From Rhizobium sp. PDO1-076 (lineage in GTDB: Bacteria; Pseudomonadota; Alphaproteobacteria; Rhizobiales; Rhizobiaceae): 43,675 bases of DNA. Shown here piece after piece: positions 37,482 to 43,675 of this stretch. Numbering within the stretch: the stretch's first letter is position 1; each line of letters begins with the position of its first letter. The stretch spans positions 1-43,675 of the forward strand of contig NZ_AHZC01000233.1 in assembly GCF_000247475.1 (NCBI RefSeq), in the 5' to 3' direction. The notes beneath the pieces are model-generated. The model did not search any database, was not told the origin of the DNA, and saw nothing but the letters and a program-made list of their open reading frames with translations. Both the position numbers and the translations under genes were made by a program.

Positions 37482-38342
37482 TTACTTGATCGCCCCGGCG
37501 GTCAGACCGCTGACGAGATAGCGCTGCAGGAAGAAGATGACGATCATCGCGGGTGCGATGCCGACGAAGCTTGCGGCCATCAATTCGTTCCACACCACTT
37601 CCTGGCGGCCGAAATAGGCGAACAGCCCGATCGGCAGCGGCATGTATTCCGTCTTGGAGTTGAAGGTGAGCGCGAAGATGAACTGCTGTGCATAGGCGCC
37701 AATGAAGGTCGTGATCGCGACCACGGCGATGCCCGGCGTGGCGAGCGGCAGGACGACGCGCCGGAAGGTGTAGAAATAGCCAGCACCGTCGACATAGGCC
37801 GCCTCCTCCAACTCGCGCGGAATGCGCAGCATATAGGTGCGCAACAGCCAGATGGCAGTCGGGATGAGGAAGGCGACACCCGGCACGATCATGGCGAAAT
37901 AGGTGTTGAGCACACCCATCGATCGCATCAGGCGGAAGAGCGGAATGAGCAATACGGCACCTGAGAACATGTTGACGGCGAGGAATGCCCCGAGCAGCTG
38001 GCCGCTGCCTTTGAACTCGAATCGCGCAAAAGCGTAGGACGCCGGCACCACCAGAATGAGCACGATGACGGTGGCGACTGTGGAGATGAAGAACGAATTG
38101 AAGATGTAGCGGGCAAAGCCAGGAACGCTCACCCACATAGTACGATAGGCCTCGAAAGAGCCGTTTTCCGGAAAGAACCGATAAGGCGAGGAAAACAGCT
38201 GGCTGAGCGGCTTCAGCGAAACCAGGAAACCTTCAACGAAGGGTGCGAGCACAAAGGTCAGGAAGACGGCGATGCCTGCATAGATACCGACGAGTTCATA
38301 CCACTTGTAGCGATTGATGAGGGCTGTCTTGTCGTAGCTCAT
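37482..38342 (-). CDS. Sugar ABC transporter permease (MalG-like)
   Basis: CUT1 permease, 286 residues, about six membrane segments starting YAGIAVFLTFVLAPFVEGFL. EAA loop ELEEAAYVDGAGYFYTFRRV. ATG 38342 overlaps the stop of the other permease (ATGA), so the two channel subunits are coupled. 61 bases separate it from the downstream binding-protein gene. Confidence 0.92.
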   Translation of the reverse strand: MSYDKTALINRYKWYELVGIYAGIAVFLTFVLAPFVEGFLVSLKPLSQLFSSPYRFFPENGSFEAYRTMWVSVPGFARYIFNSFFISTVATVIVLILVVPASYAFARFEFKGSGQLLGAFLAVNMFSGAVLLIPLFRLMRSMGVLNTYFAMIVPGVAFLIPTAIWLLRTYMLRIPRELEEAAYVDGAGYFYTFRRVVLPLATPGIAVVAITTFIGAYAQQFIFALTFNSKTEYMPLPIGLFAYFGRQEVVWNELMAASFVGIAPAMIVIFFLQRYLVSGLTAGAIK

Positions 38343-39223
38343 CGTGCGTGCTCCTGGGAAAGCCGGCTCGTGACGCGGAAATAGGCAAAGCAGAAGATCG
38401 ACAGGAAGATGCAGATCAGCACGGCGCGTGCCGCACCCTCGCCGTATTTCTTCGACCCGATCGCCGTGTGATAGGTGTCGATGATCATCGTCGTCGTCTC
38501 ACCGCTCGGGCCGCCGCGGGTCAGGATCCAGATGATGTCGAACGAGTTGAAGGTCGAAATAAGGGAAATCATCGACATGGTGATCATGGCGGGCAGGATC
38601 ATCGGCAGGGTGATGCGACGGAATCGATAGGAACGACCGGCACCATCTGTCCACGCCGCTTCGTAAAGATCCTGGGGGATCGCCTGCATCGCCGCCATCA
38701 TGTAGAGCGTCACCATCGGCACGCCGATCCACACGTCGGTAAACACCGTTGCCCAGAAGGCGGTCGATCCATAGGCAAGGAAGGCGACGGGGCCATCAAC
38801 CACGTCCATGCGCTGGAGTACGCCGGAAATCATGCCGAACTGGCCGTTATACATCCAGCCCCACATGAAGATACCGATGGCCATCGGCACGATCCATGGC
38901 GGCATCGTCAAGATCCGAAACAGCGTCCGGCCGGGTACCGCAGAATTCAACATCGCGGCCCCGAAGGTACCGATGATCATTTTGATCGACACCGAAAAGA
39001 AGGTCCAGATGAAGGTCCGGACGATAACCGTGCCGAAGGTGTCATTGAAGATCTTCTCGTAATTGACCCATCCGACCCAATTGCTTGTCTTCTTCAACGA
39101 GGCATCGGTGAAGGACAGGATGAAGGTGTCGACCAGCGGATAGGCGACGATGACGGTGATATAGAGAAGAGCCGGCGCAATCAGCAGCCAGGCAAAGATG
39201 ACAGCGCTTCGTCTGGCTTGCAT
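38339..39223 (-). CDS. Sugar ABC transporter permease (MalF-like)
   Basis: CUT1 permease, 294 residues, membrane segments starting SAVIFAWLLIAPALLYITVI. EAA loop LYEAAWTDGAGRSYRFRRIT. ATG 39223 is preferred over the adjacent GTG 39226 because AAGGGG lies 7 bases before the ATG. That ribosome site overlaps the stop codon of the oxidoreductase gene, showing operon coupling. Confidence 0.91.
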   Translation of the reverse strand: MQARRSAVIFAWLLIAPALLYITVIVAYPLVDTFILSFTDASLKKTSNWVGWVNYEKIFNDTFGTVIVRTFIWTFFSVSIKMIIGTFGAAMLNSAVPGRTLFRILTMPPWIVPMAIGIFMWGWMYNGQFGMISGVLQRMDVVDGPVAFLAYGSTAFWATVFTDVWIGVPMVTLYMMAAMQAIPQDLYEAAWTDGAGRSYRFRRITLPMILPAMITMSMISLISTFNSFDIIWILTRGGPSGETTTMIIDTYHTAIGSKKYGEGAARAVLICIFLSIFCFAYFRVTSRLSQEHAR

Positions 39224-39234
39224 CACATCGCCCC

Positions 39235-40419
39235 TTAAGCTGACTTAGCCTGGGCAATGCCCTGGCTCGTGCCGTGAAGGCAGGCATCGAAATGCTCGAA
39301 TACCGGTTTCATGTCGATAACCTTGCGGCCGAGGCGAGCTTCGTCCATCGCCAGAGCCAGCATGCCAGCTTCGAGCGCGTCGATTGCCGAAACCGGCTGC
39401 TTGGCCCCCGTGCGAACGAAAGCGAGAACATCTTCCGCCATCTGCTCGTCTGCACCGTAGTGATGCGACGTTGCCGAAGGCGCGGAATAGGTGTTGGCAA
39501 TCAGCTTCTCATTGGTGCGCGCATCATGCACATCCATGAAGCCACGGACGAAATCGCCTTCCGCCATGCCCTTCGAGCCCATGACGCAGAAGCGACGGAA
39601 CTCGTCCGGAACATTGAGATTGGTATGGAAGGTCATCGACGCGCCGTTCTCGTATTCGACGATCGCGGTCTGGAAATCGATGATGTCGCCATCGCTGTCA
39701 AACACCTTGTCGGAACCCATCCAGCCGCTCGGCTTGCGATGATAGACTTCCATATCGTTGACGCCGTGATTTTCCGGCGCGTTCGACGGCACAAAACTCT
39801 TGCGGCCACCAAAGCTGGCGACGAAACGCGGGCGTGCGCCGACCACGCCGTTATAAAGGTCGAGGTCGTGGCAGCACTTTTCCAGCATGAAACCGCCGGC
39901 ATACTGGCCGTAACGGCGCCAGTCGCGCATGAAGAATGCGCCATGATAGGGCTGGATATGCTCGGATGCCTCGATCGACACGACGTCGCCAAGCTTGCCT
40001 TCCGCCTGCGCCTTGCGCAGATCGCGATATAGAGGCGAATAGCGCAGTACCAGACCGACCAGCAGGCGGTCATGGCCATGGGTGTGCAGCAATGAGGCCA
40101 GCGCGTAGCTCTCCTCGATGGTCGTAACAATCGGCTTTTCGGTAAACACCGTCAGCCCGGCCTCGAGACCAAGACGGATATGGTCCAAATGAAGATGGTT
40201 GGGCGAACCGATCATCAGAAGGTCGAAAACCTCACCGGCGATCAGCGCTTCGGGCGTGTCATAGGCCTTGCCCGGCGAGATGCCGTTCTCAGCCAAGGTC
40301 GACATCCCAGCCGGAGCCGGATCGACATATCCGACGATCTGGAAATCTGGATCGAGCTCCTTGAACATCCGGCCCAGGTAGCCGAGGCGGAATCCGAGCC
40401 CGATAACGGCAACCTTCAT
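39235..40419 (-). CDS. Gfo/Idh/MocA-family oxidoreductase
   Basis: NAD(P)-dependent sugar oxidoreductase family, 394 residues. N-terminal Rossmann domain with VIGLGFRLGYLG and VGYVDP, the family EKP motif in TVFTEKPIVT (Lys), and a C-terminal domain with GGFMLEKCCHDLDLYN, whose His is the usual catalytic base region. Members oxidise or epimerise sugars, and some (GH109, GH179) act as NAD-dependent glycosidases. Heading the ABC operon, it likely makes the first change to the imported sugar. ATG 40419 follows AGGGGAA. Substrate not readable. Confidence 0.9.
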   Translation of the reverse strand: MKVAVIGLGFRLGYLGRMFKELDPDFQIVGYVDPAPAGMSTLAENGISPGKAYDTPEALIAGEVFDLLMIGSPNHLHLDHIRLGLEAGLTVFTEKPIVTTIEESYALASLLHTHGHDRLLVGLVLRYSPLYRDLRKAQAEGKLGDVVSIEASEHIQPYHGAFFMRDWRRYGQYAGGFMLEKCCHDLDLYNGVVGARPRFVASFGGRKSFVPSNAPENHGVNDMEVYHRKPSGWMGSDKVFDSDGDIIDFQTAIVEYENGASMTFHTNLNVPDEFRRFCVMGSKGMAEGDFVRGFMDVHDARTNEKLIANTYSAPSATSHHYGADEQMAEDVLAFVRTGAKQPVSAIDALEAGMLALAMDEARLGRKVIDMKPVFEHFDACLHGTSQGIAQAKSA

Positions 40420-40438
40420 GTGCTATTCCCCTGCTTTC

Positions 40439-40453
40439 GCAATTATTTTTCTT
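40439..40453 (-). promoter_or_regulatory. AT-rich element shared with ridA promoter
   Basis: GCAATTATTTTTCTT at 40439-40453, 20 bases before the oxidoreductase start, is nearly the same as GCAAATTATTTTCTT at 31199-31213, 13 bases before the ridA start (one shifted base). Same orientation relative to each gene. Candidate common operator or 5' leader element. Confidence 0.45.
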
Positions 40454-40489
40454 AGACTGCGTCAGAAACCGGCGATCGTCAACATCTAG

Positions 40490-40525
40490 TGGAAATTTTC
40501 ATCAACTTATGAAAATCCTTTTCAT
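40490..40525. promoter_or_regulatory. Two GAAA/TTTC palindromes, candidate RpiR operator
   Basis: ATGAAAATCCTTTTCAT at 40509-40525 is a perfect 17-bp interrupted palindrome. TGGAAATTTTCA at 40490-40501 is a near-perfect 12-bp one. Related palindromes of the GAAA/TTTC type are used by RpiR-family regulators in some proteobacteria (general knowledge, not matched to a named consensus). Confidence 0.5.
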
Positions 40526-40851
40526 GCACTCGATATCGCGATAACCTCCCGGCCTCACCCCGATCGATCAAGGATACATCGTCGCCGACGCACAACAACC
40601 TGATCAGGCACACACACCCTCGAACGACGGACAGACATGCCTCGGCAGTTCAAAAGTTAACAAACGATACCAAATAAATGCCAATCGTCCAGCGAGATTC
40701 GCCCGAAACGCCTGAATTATTGATAAATAGATGATTTTACGGCGATATTTCTGGCAGCAACAGGTTTTTGGCATTCAAGTGATGAAACCATTTGCGAAAT
40801 AGGTGCTTGGTTGGTATCTTTTTAAGCAACTTACATTGGGAGGCTCGAGAA

Positions 40852-40932
40852 ATGCGGATAGCGAAAAGCGTGGATTGCGCTTCCGGTGGCTGTTGGCCCG
40901 CTTGCCATCGTTTCGGTAAGGATCACCCATGA
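40852..40932 (+). CDS. Possible 26-codon leader frame overlapping gntR start
   Basis: ATG 40852 with a strong GGGAGG site 7 bases upstream opens a 26-codon frame (MRIAKSVDCASGGC...) whose stop TGA at 40930-40932 overlaps the gntR ATG. Dropping one base near 40874 would turn it into a signal-peptide-like stretch, MRIAKSVIALPVAVGPLAIV. It is either a leader peptide that couples translation to gntR or the remnant of a lost exported-protein gene. Too short to be sure it is translated. Confidence 0.35.
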   Translation: MRIAKSVDCASGGCWPACHRFGKDHP

Positions 40933-41681
40933 GCGCGACCCTTCCGCTGGATCAGCTGCAGGCCGTTCGTGGCGGTCCGCTTTATGTCAAGCTTCGCAAG
41001 ATGATTGAGGACGCCGTGTCCTCCGGTCGCCTGAAGCACGGCGATGCGCTGCCTGCCGAACGCGACATTGCCGACGCGGCCGCGATCAGTCGCGTCACCG
41101 TGCGCAAAGCCATTGACGACCTGGTCAACGACGGACTGCTCGTTCGGCGGCGCGGCTCCGGCACGTTCGTCGTCAAGCCTGTGCCGCGCATGCAACAACC
41201 TCTGAGCCAGCTCACCTCGTTCACCGAGGACATGCGCCGGCGCGGCATGACGGCGGGATCGCACTGGATCGACCGTGGGCTATATTTTCCGACCGCAGAG
41301 GAAACCATGATGCTGGGTCTGGTCGGCGGCGCGAGGGTCGCCCGCATCGAGCGCATTCGCACCGCCAATGACATGCCCATCGCGCTGGAACGCACCAGCC
41401 TTCCCGACGATATCCTGCCAGATCCGGATGCCATGGACGATTCCCTCTATCTCCATCTGCGTCAGAGCGGCATCACCCCGGTACGTGCCAACCAGCGCAT
41501 CTCTGCCGTCATCCTGAGGGATGACGAGACCAAGCTGCTTGGCGTGCCCCAGGGCTCCGCCGCGCTGTCCGTCCAACGTATCGCCTATCTTGAAACCGGC
41601 CGCGTGATGGAAATGTCGCGCGCGCTCTACCGCAGCGACGCCTATGACCTGGTCGCGGAACTGAGCATCGGATCTCCGTGA
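40929..41681 (+). CDS. GntR-family regulator, HutC/NagR type
   Basis: Transcription regulator, 250 residues. N-terminal GntR winged helix (about 12-75; ISRVTVRKAIDDLVNDGLLVRRRGSGTFV) and a C-terminal UTRA ligand domain (about 95-240). NagR/DasR/YvoA members of this class sense GlcN-6-P or GlcNAc-6-P. Followed directly by the SIS deaminase and nagA, which supports a NagR-like role, with the operon and the divergent transporter as likely targets. ATG 40929 overlaps the short leader frame; no separate ribosome site is evident. Confidence 0.9.
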   Translation: MSATLPLDQLQAVRGGPLYVKLRKMIEDAVSSGRLKHGDALPAERDIADAAAISRVTVRKAIDDLVNDGLLVRRRGSGTFVVKPVPRMQQPLSQLTSFTEDMRRRGMTAGSHWIDRGLYFPTAEETMMLGLVGGARVARIERIRTANDMPIALERTSLPDDILPDPDAMDDSLYLHLRQSGITPVRANQRISAVILRDDETKLLGVPQGSAALSVQRIAYLETGRVMEMSRALYRSDAYDLVAELSIGSP

Positions 41682-41704
41682 CGCCGAACCTTGAAAGACC
41701 TGCA

Positions 41705-42727
41705 ATGCTGACGAAAATGCGAGAAGAAATCGACGAGATCCCGGCAGCCGCAGCGCGCCTTCTGAAGGAATCGTCTGAAGCCATCGGCGCATGCGCGGAT
41801 GCGCTGCGCCAAAAGGATCCCAGCGTCGTCGTGACGATCGCCCGCGGATCGTCCGACCATGCGGCCTATTTCCTCAAATATGCCATCGAACTGCAGCTCG
41901 GCCTGCCGGTGGCGTCCCTCGGCCCGTCGCTGGCATCCATCTACGAAGCGCCGATGAAGCTGAAAAACGCTGCGGCCTTTGCCGTGTCGCAATCCGGTGC
42001 AAGCCCGGATATCGTTGCCATGATGCGCGGTGCCAGGCTTGGCGGCGCGACAACGATCAGCCTGGTCAACACGCTGCCCTCGCCGCTTGGCGACGCTGCA
42101 ACCATCGCCGTCGACATCAAGGCCGGCCCGGAAATCGCGGTCGCGGCGACCAAGTCTTTCGTCAATTCGATTGTCGCAGGTCTCGCCATCATCGCCGGCT
42201 GGAGCGAAGACAAGGAGCTGGAAAGCGCAGTCTCTCGCCTGCCGGAGCATTTTTCGCAGGCGCTCGAGCTCGACTGGAGCGCGCTGATCGAGCCGCTGAC
42301 CAATGCAGACTCCCTCTATATGCTCGGCCGTGGCCCAGCGCTGGCGATTGCTGCGGAAGCGGCGCTGAAATGCAAGGAAACCTGTGAACTGCACGCAGAG
42401 GCCTATTCCTCTGCCGAAGTCCTGCACGGCCCGGTCTCGATCGTCGGCAAGAATTTCCCGGTCGTCGGATTTGCCGCCCGTGACAAGGCGGAAGCCTCGA
42501 TTGCCCAGACCATGTCGAACCTGGCCTCCAACAATGCCGCCTGCTTCATCACCTCCGACAAAACCGACTGCGCAAACCGCCTGCCGTTTATCGAGACCGG
42601 CCATCCTTTGACCGATGCGCTGATGCTGATCGTTCCCTATTATGGCATGGTCGAATCGCTTTCGCGTGCAAGGGGCTTCAATCCCGATAAACCCGTCGCC
42701 CTTAAGAAAGTCACCCAGACCCGATGA
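41705..42727 (+). CDS. SIS-domain glucosamine-6-phosphate deaminase (NagB-II/AgaS-like)
   Basis: 340-residue protein with two SIS (sugar isomerase) domains, as in the isomerase half of GlmS but without the glutaminase part. Starts LTKMREEIDEIPAAAARLL; SIS1 contains TIARGSSDHAAYFLKY and SQSGASPD; SIS2 contains YMLGRGPALAIAAEAALKCKETC. NagB-II members convert GlcN-6-P to fructose-6-P and ammonia. ATG 41705 chosen; a GTG at 41678 that overlaps the gntR stop would add nine residues. The stop overlaps the nagA start (ATGA). Confidence 0.9.
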   Translation: MLTKMREEIDEIPAAAARLLKESSEAIGACADALRQKDPSVVVTIARGSSDHAAYFLKYAIELQLGLPVASLGPSLASIYEAPMKLKNAAAFAVSQSGASPDIVAMMRGARLGGATTISLVNTLPSPLGDAATIAVDIKAGPEIAVAATKSFVNSIVAGLAIIAGWSEDKELESAVSRLPEHFSQALELDWSALIEPLTNADSLYMLGRGPALAIAAEAALKCKETCELHAEAYSSAEVLHGPVSIVGKNFPVVGFAARDKAEASIAQTMSNLASNNAACFITSDKTDCANRLPFIETGHPLTDALMLIVPYYGMVESLSRARGFNPDKPVALKKVTQTR

Positions 42728-43675
42728 CTGCCGTTTTCGCCATAACCGCCAGCCGCATCTTCGATGGTCAGAACTTTCACCAGGACGCAGCTCTTGTCGT
42801 CGACGGCAGCAAAGTCGGCGCCGTCATGCCACAATCGAAACTGCCGGCCGGCATGAAGACGCTTCCGGTCGGCAACGGCCTGATTGCACCGGGCTTCATC
42901 GATCTGCAGGTCAACGGCGGCGGTGGCGTGCTGTTCAACAACCAGCCGGATGTCACTGGTATCGAGACGATCTGTGCAGCCCATGCCCGTTTCGGCACGA
43001 CGGCCCTGATGGTCACCCTGATCACCGATGTTCCTGCCATCCGCAACACCGCAGTCGAGGCCGGTTGCCAGGCGGCGCAAGATGCTGTGCCGGGTTTCCT
43101 CGGCCTGCATCTGGAAGGCCCGCATCTCTCGGTCGCCCGCAAGGGAACCCACGATCCAGCCTTGATCCGACCGATGACCGAAGACGATCTCGTCTATCTG
43201 GAGAGCAAGGCCGGCAAATTCGGCCTAGCTATGATGACCGTGGCCCCGGAAAGCGTCACGCCTGATCAGGTCCGCCGCCTCGTCGCGGCCGGCTACCACA
43301 TCAGTCTCGGCCACACCGATTCCGAATGCGCAGCAATCGCAGCATATGTCGATGCGGGCGCAACGCTGGTAACCCATCTGTTCAACGCCATGAGCCAGCT
43401 CGGCAACCGCGAGCCAGGTCTGGTCGGCGCCGGCCTTTCTTCGCCAGCGCTGCATTGTGGCCTGATCGCCGACGGCTTCCATGTCGATCCGGTCACCATG
43501 CAGGTGGCGCTCGCCGCCAAACAAGGCCCGGCCCATATCTTCCTCGTCACCGATGCCATGTCGACCATCGGCACCGACAGCACCGGCTTCGACCTCAATG
43601 GTCGTGCGGTCTATCGCCGTGACGGCCGGCTCACCCTGGCAGACGGCACGCTCGCCGGCGCCGACATCGACATGC
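42724..43675 (+). CDS. nagA: N-acetylglucosamine-6-phosphate deacetylase (3' end cut by window edge)
   Basis: Amidohydrolase that removes acetate from GlcNAc-6-P to give GlcN-6-P for the SIS deaminase. 317 residues are visible of roughly 385. Metal and active-site residues: Glu131 in HLEGPH, His197 in SLGHTD, His218 in THLFNAM, and the catalytic Asp277 in LVTDAM. ATG 42724 overlaps the deaminase stop. No sugar kinase is seen in the window; a GlcNAc kinase is expected elsewhere, possibly just downstream. Confidence 0.95.
   Translation, partial: MTAVFAITASRIFDGQNFHQDAALVVDGSKVGAVMPQSKLPAGMKTLPVGNGLIAPGFIDLQVNGGGGVLFNNQPDVTGIETICAAHARFGTTALMVTLITDVPAIRNTAVEAGCQAAQDAVPGFLGLHLEGPHLSVARKGTHDPALIRPMTEDDLVYLESKAGKFGLAMMTVAPESVTPDQVRRLVAAGYHISLGHTDSECAAIAAYVDAGATLVTHLFNAMSQLGNREPGLVGAGLSSPALHCGLIADGFHVDPVTMQVALAAKQGPAHIFLVTDAMSTIGTDSTGFDLNGRAVYRRDGRLTLADGTLAGADIDM

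Larger units (their letters stand above)
40420..40851. other. Divergent regulatory region, Gfo/Idh-ABC operon // gntR operon
   Basis: 432 AT-rich bases without a credible gene. Contents: the AT-rich element at 40439-40453, two GAAA/TTTC palindromes at 40490-40525, and an inverted pair GATACCAA (40666-40673) and TTGGTATC (40811-40818). The last two resemble half-sites of HutC/NagR-type GntR operators and are 145 bases apart. A strong ribosome site GGGAGG at 40839-40844 precedes the short leader frame at 40852. Confidence 0.55.

Overview
The window looks like chromosome or large-replicon sequence from an alphaproteobacterium of the order Hyphomicrobiales, most likely family Rhizobiaceae (Rhizobium/Agrobacterium-like). 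The reasons are GC-rich, tightly packed operons with ATGA or TGATG overlaps, the pcaDCHGB//pcaQ arrangement with an ATAAC-N-GTTA type PcaQ box, DctB- and Tog-type proteins, and many UgpC/MalK-type sugar ABC systems. The placement comes from gene content and style, not from a marker gene. I found no tRNA, rRNA, insertion sequence, phage gene or CRISPR array.

Layout. 1-4250 (minus): the 5' part of a DctB-like sensor histidine kinase cut by the window edge, and a large methyl-accepting chemotaxis protein separated from it by a clear terminator. 4591-13670: a pectin-use locus with kduI, a frameshifted AraC regulator, a TogMNAB-type oligogalacturonide ABC importer, a GH28 enzyme and a GH105 unsaturated-glycuronyl hydrolase. 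Both hydrolases lack signal peptides, so oligomers are probably imported and trimmed in the cytoplasm. 13875-14701: a small ECF-type sigma factor and a zinc-binding anti-sigma-like protein. 14702-22960: a nearly complete protocatechuate/beta-ketoadipate pathway, pcaDCHGB (pcaB frameshifted) divergent from pcaQ, then pcaR divergent from pcaIJF, with operator-like sequences in both divergent regions.

23010-43675: a DUF922 putative protease, then an amino-sugar and peptidase-rich region. One minus-strand run reads RidA, RpiR regulator, SDR, GH20 hexosaminidase, M81 (MlrC-like) metallopeptidase, MFS, CutC. Divergent from it are an NTF2-like protein, a second M81 peptidase, a PLP enzyme of the D-threonine aldolase/D-serine dehydratase fold, and a GFA-family protein. 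Next comes a minus-strand operon of a Gfo/Idh oxidoreductase plus a complete sugar ABC importer. Divergent from that is GntR - SIS deaminase (NagB-II type) - nagA, with nagA cut by the window end.

How it fits together: the left half converts plant cell-wall pectin and lignin-derived aromatics to central metabolites. The right half pairs GlcNAc-type amino-sugar import, deacetylation and deamination with two M81 peptidases, a D-amino-acid-type PLP enzyme and a RidA enamine deaminase. The most interesting hypothesis is that this half handles amino sugars conjugated to peptides or D-amino acids, such as cell-wall muropeptides. GAAA/TTTC palindromes and an AT-rich element recur in its divergent promoter regions, which suggests shared control. 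Two separate single-base frameshifts (AraC, pcaB) could be real decay or assembly error and should be verified first.
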